From: Alloboseaceae bacterium BT-24-1 | GTDB lineage: Bacteria; Pseudomonadota; Alphaproteobacteria; Rhizobiales; Beijerinckiaceae | Direction: 5' to 3' | DNA length: 64,000 nucleotides | Assembly: GCA_025846845.1 (NCBI GenBank) | Contig: JAOYTL010000005.1 | Coordinates: 1-64,000 of the forward strand | Shown here: positions 33,892 through 43,002 of the stretch, piece by piece | How the letters are laid out: each line of letters starts with the position of its first letter | Position numbering within the stretch: the first letter of the stretch is position 1 | Notes under the pieces: generated by a model | Told to the model about the DNA's origin: nothing | Seen by the model: only the letters and a program-made list of their open reading frames with translations | The model's database searches: none | Made by a program: the position numbers and the translations under genes

Positions 33892-34786
33892 TCACGCTGC
33901 CGCTGAGCGCCCGCACCTCGTCGAGAAGGAGAATAGCGGCGTCATCGACTGGTCGTCGGGTCCGCGCCGCTTCATCACGGTCTATCTGCCGCTGTCGATC
34001 TTCGTGATCGTGCTGCTCTTCCCGTTCTACTGGATGGCGATCACCGCCATCAAACCGAACGCCGAGCTCTACGATTACAAGACCTACAACCCGTTCTGGG
34101 TGAGTTCGCCGACGCTCGACAACATCAAGCGACTGCTGTTCCAGACCGATTATCCGCAGTGGCTGCTGACGACGATGACGGTCGCGACCGTCGCGACCGT
34201 GCTCTCGCTGTTCTCCAGCGTGCTCGCCGCCTATGCGATCCAGCGCCTGAAGTTCAAGGGCTCGCAATATGTGGGCCTCGCGATCTATCTCGCCTATCTG
34301 GTCCCGCCCTCGATCCTGTTCATCCCGATGGCGACGCTGATCTTCCAGCTCGGCCTGTTCGACTCGCAATGGGCATTGATCCTCACCTATCCGACCTTCC
34401 TGATCCCGTTCTGCACCTGGCTCCTGATCGGCTACTTCAAGTCGATTCCCTACGAGCTCGAGGAATGCGCCATGATCGATGGCGCGACCCGCCTGCAGAT
34501 CCTCTGGCAGATCACCTTGCCGCTGGCTCTGCCCGGGCTGATCTCGGCCGGCATCTTCGCCTTCACTTTGTCCTGGAACGAGTTCATCTACACGCTCGCC
34601 TTCATCCAGTCGGCCGAGAAGAAGACGGTCCCGGTCGCGGTCTTGACCCAGTTGGTCGAGGGCGACGTCTACCATTGGGGCTCGCTGATGGCCGGCGCTT
34701 TGCTCGGCTCGATCCCGGTCGCCCTGCTCTACTCCTTCTTCGTCGACTACTACGTCGCCTCGCTCACCGGCGCGGTGAAGGAGTGA
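33884..34786 (+). CDS. sugar ABC transporter permease (MalG/UgpE type)
   Basis: A 300-residue second permease with six hydrophobic segments. Its EAA loop reads ECAMIDGATRLQILWQITLP, with Cys in place of the second Ala, and the family PTFLIPFCTWLL segment is present. It pairs with the preceding permease to form the CUT1 channel. It begins inside the end of that gene. A 50-bp gap separates it from the dehydrogenase gene. Confidence 0.92.
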   Translation: MTDHAAAERPHLVEKENSGVIDWSSGPRRFITVYLPLSIFVIVLLFPFYWMAITAIKPNAELYDYKTYNPFWVSSPTLDNIKRLLFQTDYPQWLLTTMTVATVATVLSLFSSVLAAYAIQRLKFKGSQYVGLAIYLAYLVPPSILFIPMATLIFQLGLFDSQWALILTYPTFLIPFCTWLLIGYFKSIPYELEECAMIDGATRLQILWQITLPLALPGLISAGIFAFTLSWNEFIYTLAFIQSAEKKTVPVAVLTQLVEGDVYHWGSLMAGALLGSIPVALLYSFFVDYYVASLTGAVKE

Positions 34787-34836
34787 TGTCGTAAGACGGG
34801 CGGCCTCCCGGCCGCCCCTAGCCAAGGCCAATAAAC

Positions 34837-35727
34837 GTGACTTCCATTGCCTTCATCGGGCTCGGTGCCATGGGTGCGCCGATGGCCGAGAATCTCGTCA
34901 AGCGCCAGTTCCGCGTCATCGGTTTCGATATGAGGGAGGGCGCCCGCGCAGCGCTCGTGGCTGCCGGCGGTCATGCTGCCGACAGCGCTGCTGCGGCAGC
35001 CCAAGGCGCCGACATGCTCGTGCTGATGGTGGTCAATGCCGCCCAGGCCCGCTCCGTCTTGTTCGACGCCGGAGCGCTGGCGGCGCTCGCCCCCGGAGCC
35101 ACTGTCATCTTGATGGCGACCTGCCCGCCGGGCGAGGTCGAGGCCATCGCCGAGGCGGTGACGAAGACCGGCCGGCATTTCGTCGACGCGCCGGTCTCGG
35201 GCGGTGTGAAGGGTGCGCAGGGCGGCACGCTCACCATAATGGTCGGCGCTCCGGCCGAGAGCTTCGCCAGGGCCAGGCCCGTGCTCGACGCCATGGGCGA
35301 CAAGGTCTTCCATGTCGGCGAGAAGGCAGGCCAGGGCGCAACGGTGAAGACCGTCAACCAGTTGCTCTGCGGTGTCCATATCGCGGTCGCTGCCGAAGCG
35401 CTCTCGCTGGCGCAGAAGGCCGGCATCGATGGCAAGGTGCTGTTCGAGATCATGGGTGGCTCGGCCGCCTCCTCCTGGATGCTGAAGGACCGCGGCCCGC
35501 GCATGCTCGAGGACGAGCCGCCGGTCGCCAGCGCCGTCGACATCTTCGTCAAGGACCTCGGCATCGTCCTCGATGCCGGGCGGGCGACCAAGGCGGCCCT
35601 GCCCCTCGCCGCGGCCGCGCACCAGATGTTCCTCGCCGCCTCGGGCCTCGGCCATGGCGGGTGCGACGACTCACATGTGGTGCGCGCCTATCGGGCGCTG
35701 AACCGCAAGCCGGACAATGATACCTGA
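34837..35727 (+). CDS. ltnD: L-threonate-dehydrogenase-like oxidoreductase (3-HIBADH family)
   Basis: A 296-residue beta-hydroxyacid dehydrogenase. It has the NAD motif GLGAMGAPMA, the substrate-binding DAPVSGGVKGAQGG and the catalytic Lys in GATVKTVNQLL. SAASSWMLKDRGPRML and SAVDIFVKDLGIV match the L-threonate dehydrogenase (LtnD) subgroup, which oxidises L-threonate at C2. It starts with GTG. Its place at the end of the ABC importer operon suggests the imported solute is, or becomes, a hydroxy acid it oxidises. Related activities on other four-carbon acids cannot be excluded. Confidence 0.83.
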   Translation: MTSIAFIGLGAMGAPMAENLVKRQFRVIGFDMREGARAALVAAGGHAADSAAAAAQGADMLVLMVVNAAQARSVLFDAGALAALAPGATVILMATCPPGEVEAIAEAVTKTGRHFVDAPVSGGVKGAQGGTLTIMVGAPAESFARARPVLDAMGDKVFHVGEKAGQGATVKTVNQLLCGVHIAVAAEALSLAQKAGIDGKVLFEIMGGSAASSWMLKDRGPRMLEDEPPVASAVDIFVKDLGIVLDAGRATKAALPLAAAAHQMFLAASGLGHGGCDDSHVVRAYRALNRKPDNDT

Positions 35728-35731
35728 ACGA

Positions 35732-35834
35732 GAGCATTTTCGAGCGAAGTGGGCACCGGTTCGCGTGAAGAAAATGCGTCGAAACAAAAGCCTGGAGTAT
35801 TCCCGCGGTTCGGAGAAACGCGAAAATACTCCAG
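35732..35834. repeat. Composite palindromic repeat between convergent genes
   Basis: The first part has arms GCATTTTC (35734-35741) and GAAAATGC (35770-35777) around GAGCGAAGTGGGCACCGG, a familiar Rhizobiales repeat core. The second part is a perfect 10-bp stem, CTGGAGTATT (35792-35801) and AATACTCCAG (35825-35834). The element starts 4 bp after the dehydrogenase stop and ends 2 bp before the convergent lacI stop, so it may work as a two-way transcript end. Confidence 0.65.
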
Positions 35835-35836
35835 CC

Positions 35837-36922
35837 TCAGCGCGACGGCTTCGGCGGCGCCGTCGTCCCGCGCACGACCAGTTCCGGCGTCAGCAGCACG
35901 CGCTGCGGCGGCGCCGACGGATCGGCGATCCGGCGCAGCAGCAGCTCCGCCGATGTCCGCCCCATGTCCTCCTGGAAATTCTTCAGCGTCGTCAGCGCCG
36001 GATACCATTGCGACGCTTCCTGGACGTCATCGCAGCCAATGATCGAGAAGTCCGCGCCAGCCTCCAGGCCACGATGACGCAGGCCGAGCATCGCGCCGAA
36101 GGCGGTGAGGTCGTTGAAGCAGACTGCGGCGGTCGGCGGATCGGCGGCATCGAGCACCTTCTGGACGCCCTTCAGCCCGTTCTCGCGCGTGCCATAGGCC
36201 GAATAGACGATCGACGGGTCGAGCGGCAGGCCGTGCTTGGCCAGGGTCTCGCAATAGCCGCGATAGCGATTGCGGCCAGTCGAGATCAGCGGGCTCTCGC
36301 CAAGGAAGGCGATGCGGCGATGGCCAAGCCCGAGCAGATGCTCAACCGCGAGCACGGTGCCGTGCCGGTCATCCGAGCCGACGAAATCGAGACCGATGCC
36401 GGGAATCTCGCGCGAGAGCTGCACCAGCGGCACCTGCGCCGCCATCAGGTGCTGCAGCGTCTCCGCCGTGGTGCCGCCGGCCGGGCAGATGATCATGCCG
36501 TCGGGCCGGTATTCCTTGAGCGTGTTGAGGACACGGTCCTGCCGCTGCAGGTTCTCCGCATAGGTCCCGAGCAGGATCGAGCGGCCATGCGTCGTCGCCG
36601 TCTCCTCGATCGCGGCGAGCAACTCGGCGAAGTAAGGATTGGTGATGTCGTGGAAGCCGACGCCGAGGATGTTGGTCCGGTCGGTCCGCAGCGAGGCCGC
36701 GCTACGGTTGTAGCTGTAGCCCATCTCTCGCGCGATCTGCTGTACGCGCAGGCGTGTACCATCGGCAACCAGCGGGCTCTCGCGCAGCGCGAGCGAGACG
36801 GTCGCGGTCGAAACCTCCAGGCGGTCGGCGATGATCTGCAAGGTAACGCGGCCACGGCCACCGGGTTTGACACCCGCCCTCCCGGCCCCCGAGGGGTCGC
36901 GCGAGTGTCCGTCGTTCGCCAT
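35837..36922 (-). CDS. LacI family transcriptional regulator
   Basis: A 361-residue LacI-type repressor. After a basic, Gly-rich lead of about 25 residues, the helix-turn-helix reads TLQIIADRLEVSTATVSLAL, with the hinge helix near SYNRSAASLRTDRTN. The periplasmic-binding-type effector domain includes GVGFHDITNPYFAEL and GCDDVQEAS. ATG at 36922 is preferred; an extension to 37006 would overlap the intergenic promoter region. It is divergent from the HIBADH-family gene at 37027. It is the only LacI regulator in the window and the best candidate for the TTTAAATCG sites. Confidence 0.92.
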   Translation of the reverse strand: MANDGHSRDPSGAGRAGVKPGGRGRVTLQIIADRLEVSTATVSLALRESPLVADGTRLRVQQIAREMGYSYNRSAASLRTDRTNILGVGFHDITNPYFAELLAAIEETATTHGRSILLGTYAENLQRQDRVLNTLKEYRPDGMIICPAGGTTAETLQHLMAAQVPLVQLSREIPGIGLDFVGSDDRHGTVLAVEHLLGLGHRRIAFLGESPLISTGRNRYRGYCETLAKHGLPLDPSIVYSAYGTRENGLKGVQKVLDAADPPTAAVCFNDLTAFGAMLGLRHRGLEAGADFSIIGCDDVQEASQWYPALTTLKNFQEDMGRTSAELLLRRIADPSAPPQRVLLTPELVVRGTTAPPKPSR

Positions 36923-36971
36923 CAATCGCTTCTCCTGAAGCCTGGAAGCCGCTGCATTCAACCAGTTCTTG

Positions 36972-36986
36972 GCCAAATCGTTCCGC
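36972..36986 (+). promoter_or_regulatory. Weak candidate LacI-type operator e
   Basis: GCCAAATCGTTCCGC in the lacI / HIBADH-family intergenic gap matches site b in 9 of 15 positions, including the AAATCGTT core. It is the weakest of the set. Its position is where an autoregulatory site would be expected. Confidence 0.25.
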
Positions 36987-37026
36987 ATTCCCTTGTTCCA
37001 TCTCATATAATTCGGAGAAACTGAAG

Positions 37027-37929
37027 ATGAGCACGACTAAAGAATCGATCGGCTTCATCGGCGTTGGTTACATGGGTCAGGGCATGGCGAGCTGTATTCT
37101 CGCCAAGGGCTTCCCTCTCACCGTCATGGGCCATCGCAACCGCAAGCCCGTCGAAGAGCTCAAGGCCGCGGGCGCAACGGAAGCTGCAACACCGCGGGAA
37201 CTCGCCGGGAAGGCGAGCATCATCTTCCTTTGCGTTACCGGGTCGCCCCAGGTCGAGCAGATCATCAACGGCCCCGATGGCGTCGCTGCCGGCGCAAAAC
37301 CCGGCACGATCATCGTCGACTGCTCGACCTCCGACCCGGTCTCGACGGTCGCCTTGGCGGAACGGCTCGCTGCCATGGGCCTGCACCTCTGTGACGCGCC
37401 GCTGGGTGGAACACCCGCCCAGGCGAATCTCGGTCAACTCTCGACGATGATTGGGGCCGACAGCGCGGTTTTCGAGCGCATCCGCCCGGTCTGCGAGGCC
37501 TGGGCCCAGAAGATCGTGCATCTCGGCCCCGTCGGGGATGGCCACAAGATGAAACTGCTCAACAACTTCCTCTCGCTCGGCTATGGCGCGATCTATGCCG
37601 AGGCGCTGACCCTGGCGCAGAAGGTCGGTATCAGCCCGCAGACCTTCGACAGCGTCATCAAGGGCGGACGCATGGAGTGCGGCTTCTACCAGACCTTCAT
37701 GAAGTACGTGCTCGAACGCGATCCGGATGCACACAAGTTCACGCTTTCCAACGCGCTGAAGGATGTCCGCTATCTGGAGAGCCTCGCCAATGCCGCCGGC
37801 GTCCCGAACCCGGTCGGCGGAGCGGTCAAGAACGTCTATGCGGCGGCCGTCGCGAGCGGCATGGGCGAGAAATATGTGCCGATGCTCTCGGATTTCGTCG
37901 CCGAGCAGAGTCGCGTGTCTCTCGGTTGA
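37027..37929 (+). CDS. NAD(P)-dependent oxidoreductase, 3-hydroxyisobutyrate dehydrogenase family
   Basis: A 300-residue beta-hydroxyacid dehydrogenase with GVGYMGQGMAS (NAD motif), LCDAPLGGTPAQANLGQLS (substrate loop, with Leu-Gly-Gly in place of Val-Ser-Gly) and the catalytic Lys in GHKMKLLNNFLSLG. It is a different subgroup from the LtnD-like enzyme at 34837. It is divergent from lacI and preceded by GGAG, which suggests direct control by that repressor. The likely substrate is a 3-hydroxy or sugar-derived acid; it is not determined. Confidence 0.87.
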   Translation: MSTTKESIGFIGVGYMGQGMASCILAKGFPLTVMGHRNRKPVEELKAAGATEAATPRELAGKASIIFLCVTGSPQVEQIINGPDGVAAGAKPGTIIVDCSTSDPVSTVALAERLAAMGLHLCDAPLGGTPAQANLGQLSTMIGADSAVFERIRPVCEAWAQKIVHLGPVGDGHKMKLLNNFLSLGYGAIYAEALTLAQKVGISPQTFDSVIKGGRMECGFYQTFMKYVLERDPDAHKFTLSNALKDVRYLESLANAAGVPNPVGGAVKNVYAAAVASGMGEKYVPMLSDFVAEQSRVSLG

Positions 37930-38064
37930 ACGGGACGCTTGCGCCGCAATGGGACGCGCCCGGGCCACAACTGTGCCGAACGGGGTCGCCGGTAGCCAAT
38001 TGCGGTGCAAAACCGTCATCACGGCCTCTATCCACGGATGGAGGCTTCAAGGACCGTGCCGGCC

Positions 38065-38982
38065 TCAATCGAGCCGGGCCGAGCCCTCGGGCACGGCTCG
38101 GATGCGCTCGCGATAAAGCAGATAGAGCCCCGACGCGATGACGATCGCAGCGCCGATGAAGGTGAAGCGGTCGGGAACCTGCCCGAAGACTAACCAGCCG
38201 AGCAGGATCATCCAGATGATCTGGGAATAGATGAACGGCGCAAGGATCGTTGCCGGCGCGCGCTGATGCGCCAGGATCAGCAGCCAATGGCCGAGCGCCC
38301 CGAAGAAGCCGGTGCCGGCCATCAGGAGCCAGCTCTGCCAGTTCGGCGGCCAGGACCAGAACAGCGGCAGCAACGGCAGCATCAGCACGACACCGCCGAT
38401 ACCGGAGTAGAACATCGTCGTTTGCGGGGAATCGCTCGAGGCCAGCATCCGCGTCGACAGGCTGTAGAAGGCGTAGCAGAGGCAGCCGCAAAAGCTGAGC
38501 AGCGCTGCCGGGTGCAGGCCGCCCAGCCCCGGCCGCGTCACCACCAGTACCCCAAGGAAGCCGACGCCGATCGCGATCAGCCTGCGCGGTCCGGCCCATT
38601 CGCCGAGCAGGGGCCCGGCGAGCAGCGCAACCAGCAAGGGCCCCGCGAACATGATCGAGACGGTCTCGGCGAGTTGCAGATATTGCAGCGCGACGAAGTT
38701 GAGCGCCGTCGAGCCGAGCAGCAGCAGCGAGCGGAAACCCTGCAGCCAGGGCCGCTTGGTCCGGGTGATGCCGGGATGGCTCCAGGGATTGAGCAGGAGC
38801 GAGACCAGGGCGACGCTAACCAGATAACGCGCCAGCACGACTTGCATCGGATGCATCGTCCCGCCCAGCCATTTCGCGCAGGCATCGAGAAGGGAGAAGC
38901 AGATGATCGCCCCACTCATCAGGGCGATGGCGGTCAGGCGTGTCCGGCGCGTATCCGGAAGCGGAGCGGGAGCGGCCGACAA
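38065..38982 (-). CDS. DMT superfamily transporter (EamA domains)
   Basis: A 305-residue inner-membrane protein with ten hydrophobic segments in two EamA repeats. The first begins LMSGAIICFSLLDACAKWLGG and the second near ALLSFCGCLCYAFYSLSTRM. EamA carriers export or import small metabolites, and the substrate is unknown here. An operator-like site (d) lies 41 bp upstream, tying it tentatively to the sugar-acid regulon. Confidence 0.87.
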   Translation of the reverse strand: MSAAPAPLPDTRRTRLTAIALMSGAIICFSLLDACAKWLGGTMHPMQVVLARYLVSVALVSLLLNPWSHPGITRTKRPWLQGFRSLLLLGSTALNFVALQYLQLAETVSIMFAGPLLVALLAGPLLGEWAGPRRLIAIGVGFLGVLVVTRPGLGGLHPAALLSFCGCLCYAFYSLSTRMLASSDSPQTTMFYSGIGGVVLMLPLLPLFWSWPPNWQSWLLMAGTGFFGALGHWLLILAHQRAPATILAPFIYSQIIWMILLGWLVFGQVPDRFTFIGAAIVIASGLYLLYRERIRAVPEGSARLD

Positions 38983-39023
38983 GCGCGGTTTCCGTCATGC
39001 TCTGGAGGAATGACAGATAACCA

Positions 39024-39038
39024 ATGAACCGATTTAAG
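39024..39038 (-). promoter_or_regulatory. Candidate LacI-type operator d
   Basis: The minus-strand reading CTTAAATCGGTTCAT lies 41 bp upstream of the DMT transporter start. It matches site b in 12 of 15 positions and carries the TTAAATCG core. Confidence 0.45.
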
Positions 39039-39092
39039 GCTTGAAACCAGCCTCTCAACGCATGCGAGTCATGCCGCTGGAGCCGGGCCCGA

Positions 39093-39566
39093 TCAGGCTG
39101 CGTCCTCAGCCTCGTCCTCGCCGTCGTCAGCGTCGGCCCCGGCCTTCGACAAGCCCTTCGACGCCTTGCGCAGCAATTTGCGCAGCTGCTTGCGCTCCTT
39201 GGCGTCGAGCTTCTCGAGCAGCTCTTCCTCGACCTGATTCCAGACCGCGTCGAGCGCGGCCGCAGTCTTCTGGCCGTTCTCGGTCAGCGCCACCTGAACC
39301 AGCCGGCCGTCACGGCCGCCGCCCTCGCGCGTCACCAGCCCCTGCAGCGAGAGCCGACCGATCGTCTTCGAGACGGTCGGCGGCTTGACCCGCAGCAGGC
39401 TCGCGAGCTCGCCCATCGTCATCGGCGCCGTCTGAAGCGATTTCAGCGCCTGTTCCTGACCTGGAAAGAGCCCGAGCGCGTTGAGGCGCTCGCCCATCCG
39501 CGCTCTGTGCAGGCGCGCCGTCACCAGCAGGGCACGGCCGACGCTTTTTTCGAGGGACTTGGTCAT
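39093..39566 (-). CDS. MarR family transcriptional regulator
   Basis: A 157-residue winged-helix regulator. It has an N-terminal helix with LLVTARLHRARMGERL, the recognition region MTMGELASLLRVKPPTVSKTIGRL, and the wing GLVTREGGGRDGRLVQVALT. The C-terminus is a charged tail ending in Asp/Glu repeats. ATG 39566 is preceded by an AAGG region, and an upstream in-frame start is not protein-like. It is downstream of the flavoprotein and FAD-oxidase genes on the same strand, 82 bp after the former. Confidence 0.9.
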   Translation of the reverse strand: MTKSLEKSVGRALLVTARLHRARMGERLNALGLFPGQEQALKSLQTAPMTMGELASLLRVKPPTVSKTIGRLSLQGLVTREGGGRDGRLVQVALTENGQKTAAALDAVWNQVEEELLEKLDAKERKQLRKLLRKASKGLSKAGADADDGEDEAEDAA

Positions 39567-39647
39567 GAGCCGGCCCTTGGAAAAGGTTGCGGATACTTTT
39601 CGCCGGCTGTGCAATCGCCCGCCTTCATGACAGGCTGATGACAACTG

Positions 39648-40241
39648 TCAGACAGGCTTTTGAATCCGCGCGATTTCCTGCTCGACCCTGGCCAGAAAGG
39701 CTGCGCGACTCTCCGGCGTCGAACGGTTCATGTCGTAATGCGCCAGATAGGAAACATGCGCGGCTGGATGGCAAACCGCCCGCAATCCCCGCTTGATCTG
39801 CCGTCGTGGCGGATCGCCCATCAGCATGGTGCGCCAGCGTGAACCACCATAGCTCGTCAGCGTCGTCAGCCGGCGAATATTCCAGAGGTTCGGACGGATC
39901 GAGCCATCGACCAGCTTGAACGAGACGCCCGGCAGGAAGACCCGATCGAAATAACCCTTCATGATCGCCGGATAGCCGTAGTTCCAGACCGGAAAGCAGA
40001 GAAACAGCGCGTTCGCCGCCAGCAGGCGCTCGACATAGCCGGCTACTGAATTTCGGTTGCTGGCGAGATCATGGTAGCCGGCGCGCTCCTCGCGGCTCAG
40101 CACCGGGTCGAAGCCTTCGGCGTAGAGATCGCAATCGTCGACCTCATGCCCGGCGCGGCGCAGCGCAGAGACAAGCGTCTCGTGCACCGCCGCGCCGAAG
40201 CTCGCGGGGTCTGGATGCGCGTAGAGGACGAGGGCACGCAT
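39648..40241 (-). CDS. NAD(P)H-dependent oxidoreductase, flavodoxin-like fold
   Basis: A 197-residue quinone-reductase-like flavoprotein (NQO1/KefF/MdaB group). It starts ALVLYAHPDPASFGAAV, the FMN/FAD phosphate loop, and has FPVWNYGYPAIMKGYFDRVF, the classic segment of this family, then LTSYGGSRW. It probably makes two-electron reductions of quinones or similar acceptors. It sits 8 bp after the FAD-oxidase gene in a likely operon with the amidohydrolase and near a MarR regulator. Confidence 0.88.
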   Translation of the reverse strand: MRALVLYAHPDPASFGAAVHETLVSALRRAGHEVDDCDLYAEGFDPVLSREERAGYHDLASNRNSVAGYVERLLAANALFLCFPVWNYGYPAIMKGYFDRVFLPGVSFKLVDGSIRPNLWNIRRLTTLTSYGGSRWRTMLMGDPPRRQIKRGLRAVCHPAAHVSYLAHYDMNRSTPESRAAFLARVEQEIARIQKPV

Positions 40242-40249
40242 GCCCGGTC

Positions 40250-41677
40250 TCAGGCGCCGACACCGGCTTCGCCGAGGGCGCGGAACAGGAAAGTCTTGCC
40301 CGAGCGGTAGTCGTAACTCGGATCCTCCCAGGCGATCATCTTGCCGGGATTGAGCAGCCCCTGCGGATCGGCCTCGCGCTTGAAGGCGAGCTGGACCTCG
40401 TCGGTTTGCTTCATCCCGCCCTCCTCCAGCGTGTAGCGGTGCGGGTTGAAGATCGGCGCGCCCATCTCCTCATGGATCTCCATGATCTCCTCCAGCCGCT
40501 CCTCGCTGGTAAAGCGCACCAGCGGCAGGCCGAAACAGGTGATCTTGCCGTCGAAGCGGACGAATTCGAGATGGCAGGTGACCTCGTCGCCGAAGCGAGC
40601 ATGAATCTTGTCGACGAGATCGACCTGGTTCGGAAAGGGATAGAGCACCTGCAGATAGGTGATCGACGGATCGACGCGCAGCGCTCGCAAGGTGGTGTGG
40701 TTCCAGCCGAGCTCGAAGGTCGGCGGCAATCCCTTCGCCTCCTCCACCGTCAGCTTGTCGGAACGCATCAGCAGTTGCGAGCCGCCGAAACGGCGGGCGA
40801 AAGCCAGCATCGATTCCACTGCGAAATCGGCGACCATCACCATGACGCAATGGCTCTCGCGCGGCAGGAACTTACGGTGGCGCAGGAAATAGTCGTGCGG
40901 GGCAGGAGCGGCGACCACGGCGAGGTTCTTCAGCGCCAGCCCGTCCTGCTCGCCGAGCGCATTGGCGAACTCGGTCGCGGCACGCAATTCATCGAAACCG
41001 AGGATGACGTCGACCCACGCATAGGCCGGGCCGAGCGGCATCTCGACCTCAGTAATGAGGCCGTTGGTGCCATAAGCGTGGGCGACCTTGTGCAGGTCAT
41101 CGCCCTGGAGTTCGAGGATGCGCGGCGTGCCTTCCATGGTCGCGACGCGCAGCGAGATGATGTTGCCCCAGTCGCGCAGGCCACCCCATTTGATCGAGCC
41201 GACGCCGCCGGAGCCGCCGGCGATGAAGCCACCGACCGAAGCGGTGTGATAGGTCGAGGGGTGCAGCCTGATCTCCTGGCGCGAATGGGCGCGCGTCTCC
41301 TGGTCGATCTTGGCCAGCACGGCGCCGGGCTCGGCGACATAGCGCCCGGCCTCGATGCTCGTCACCTTGTTGAAGCCGGAGAGGTCGAGCACGATGCCGC
41401 CCGAGAGCGGCATGGCCTGGCCGTAATTGCCGGTGCCGGTGCCGCGCGGCGTCACGGGAATGCCGAGCGCATGCGCGGCAGCGAGCGTCTCCAGCACTTC
41501 AGCTTCGCTGACCGGCGAGACGATGATGTCGGCGACGACATGATCGAGCTGGCGCTTCAGCTTCGGCGAATACCAGAAGAAGTCGCGGCTCTTCTGCTTG
41601 ACCAGCGCCGGATTGTCCTCGGTCCGGATGCCGGAGAGGCGGCGCTTCAGGGCGTCGATGTCGTAGCGTGCGGTCAT
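40250..41677 (-). CDS. FAD-binding oxidoreductase (GlcD-like, PCMH-type)
   Basis: A 475-residue flavoprotein of the FAD-linked oxidase family. The FAD domain (about residues 45-220) includes VTPRGTGTGNYGQAMPLSGG, SVGGFIAGGSGGVGS and YGTNGLITEVEMPLG. The C-terminus has the family ending LLNPGKMIAWEDPS. It resembles glycolate/D-lactate-type dehydrogenases, which oxidise 2-hydroxy acids, but the substrate is unknown. It overlaps the amidohydrolase gene upstream by four bases and is followed after 8 bp by the quinone-reductase-like gene, which might accept its electrons. Confidence 0.87.
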   Translation of the reverse strand: MTARYDIDALKRRLSGIRTEDNPALVKQKSRDFFWYSPKLKRQLDHVVADIIVSPVSEAEVLETLAAAHALGIPVTPRGTGTGNYGQAMPLSGGIVLDLSGFNKVTSIEAGRYVAEPGAVLAKIDQETRAHSRQEIRLHPSTYHTASVGGFIAGGSGGVGSIKWGGLRDWGNIISLRVATMEGTPRILELQGDDLHKVAHAYGTNGLITEVEMPLGPAYAWVDVILGFDELRAATEFANALGEQDGLALKNLAVVAAPAPHDYFLRHRKFLPRESHCVMVMVADFAVESMLAFARRFGGSQLLMRSDKLTVEEAKGLPPTFELGWNHTTLRALRVDPSITYLQVLYPFPNQVDLVDKIHARFGDEVTCHLEFVRFDGKITCFGLPLVRFTSEERLEEIMEIHEEMGAPIFNPHRYTLEEGGMKQTDEVQLAFKREADPQGLLNPGKMIAWEDPSYDYRSGKTFLFRALGEAGVGA

Positions 41678-43002
41678 GCGAAGCGGCTCATGAGGTGATC
41701 GAGTTCGCGATAGTCGGGCAAGGAGCGGTCGATGGCGCGCCCGGCGACCAGCACGGTCCGGTCGGCCTGCGGCCTGGCGAAGAATTCGGTCCAGTCGCGG
41801 GCGCGCGTCAGGATCAAGTCAGCAGGGCCGCCAGGCACGAGGCGGCCAGCGCTGGAAAGCCCCATCAGCTCGGCCGGCGTCGTCGCAACCGCCCTCGCCC
41901 AGTCCCGGTCGGAATGGTCGAGCTGGAGGATGCGGGTGCCCTCGCGCAGCGTCTCGACGAAGTCGAGATCGCCATAGGCGTAGAACGGGTCGCGGGTGTT
42001 GTCGGAGGCGATCATCACCGGCACGCCGGCTGCCTTCAACTCATGCAGCGCCGTGACGCCGCGCCAGCGCGGCGTGCGACCACGCTGGCGATCCTGCAGA
42101 TACATGTTGCACATCGGCAGCGAGACCACGGCGATACCGGCCTCCCTGACCTTGGCGATGATGCGCGCCTCGTCCTGCGGCGGCTGCAAGGAGAGCGAGC
42201 AGCAATGCCCCGCCAGGATTTTGCCCTCGAAGCGATGGCGCAGGGCCGCGTCGGCAATGTGCTCGAGCGAGCGCGCCGCCGGATCATTGGCCTCGTCGAC
42301 ATGGAAGTCGAGATCGAAGCCGTGCTCGATCGCGGTCCGGAACAGCGTGTCGAGGGCAGCATCGAGCTCGGGCACCATATAGGTCACGGCGCCGAGCAGC
42401 CTGTCGCCATGAGCCGTCACGGCTTTCGTGATCGCCTGCATATGCGCGGGATCGGCGACGGCATCGACACCGAACAGCGGCGACGCCTGCAAGGCGATGC
42501 GCCCGGCCCATTCCGCGCGCAATTCGGCATAGACCGGCCAGGAGATGCCGATCTGCTTGCCGAGCGAGTCGAGATGGGTGCGGATCGCCGCCGTGCCATG
42601 GGCATAGGCGCAACGCAGGCCGAATTCCATGCGCGCCCGCACGTCTTCCGCGGACCAGTTCGCCTCGCGATCGGCCGCAACCGCGCTCAGCGCGCCCATG
42701 AAGCTGCCGTCCGGATTGGGGCGGCGCGGCCAGATATGGCCCTTGTCGAGATGGGTGTGAACGTCGACCAAGCGTGGCAGCACAATGCCGCCATCGCGAT
42801 CGAGCACAGGCACAGCATCGAGCGCGGGCGTGCCCGCCGGCAGGATCGAAGCGATGGCGCCGTCCGCAACGGCGATGTCGAGCAGCGCCAGGCCGTCGCG
42901 ATCGCTCGCCAGACTGCCGGCCTCGACCAGGCAGGCGGGCGCCCTGGCATTGCGCAGCACATAGCTGCCGGAGGCCGGGATTGCCGCAAAGCCGGTGGTC
43001 AC
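41674..43002 (-). CDS. amidohydrolase, cytosine-deaminase-like
   Basis: A 442-residue metal-dependent hydrolase. The metal ligands lie in VDVHTHLDKGHIW, the Glu/His region in FHVDEANDPA, His in AGHCCSLSL, and the catalytic Asp in ASDNTRDPFYAYGD. This set is typical of cytosine deaminase and related aminohydrolases. The gene is the first of a coupled group (four-base overlap with the FAD oxidase). The pairing with an FAD oxidase suggests catabolism of a nitrogen heterocycle rather than simple cytosine salvage, which is inference. Confidence 0.88.
   Translation of the reverse strand: MTTGFAAIPASGSYVLRNARAPACLVEAGSLASDRDGLALLDIAVADGAIASILPAGTPALDAVPVLDRDGGIVLPRLVDVHTHLDKGHIWPRRPNPDGSFMGALSAVAADREANWSAEDVRARMEFGLRCAYAHGTAAIRTHLDSLGKQIGISWPVYAELRAEWAGRIALQASPLFGVDAVADPAHMQAITKAVTAHGDRLLGAVTYMVPELDAALDTLFRTAIEHGFDLDFHVDEANDPAARSLEHIADAALRHRFEGKILAGHCCSLSLQPPQDEARIIAKVREAGIAVVSLPMCNMYLQDRQRGRTPRWRGVTALHELKAAGVPVMIASDNTRDPFYAYGDLDFVETLREGTRILQLDHSDRDWARAVATTPAELMGLSSAGRLVPGGPADLILTRARDWTEFFARPQADRTVLVAGRAIDRSLPDYRELDHLMSRFA

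Noticed and set aside
36983..37011. TATAAT at 37006-37011 as the -10 of the HIBADH-family gene
   Set aside because: Transcription would begin after the GGAG ribosome site at 37014, and no -35 match stands at the right distance.
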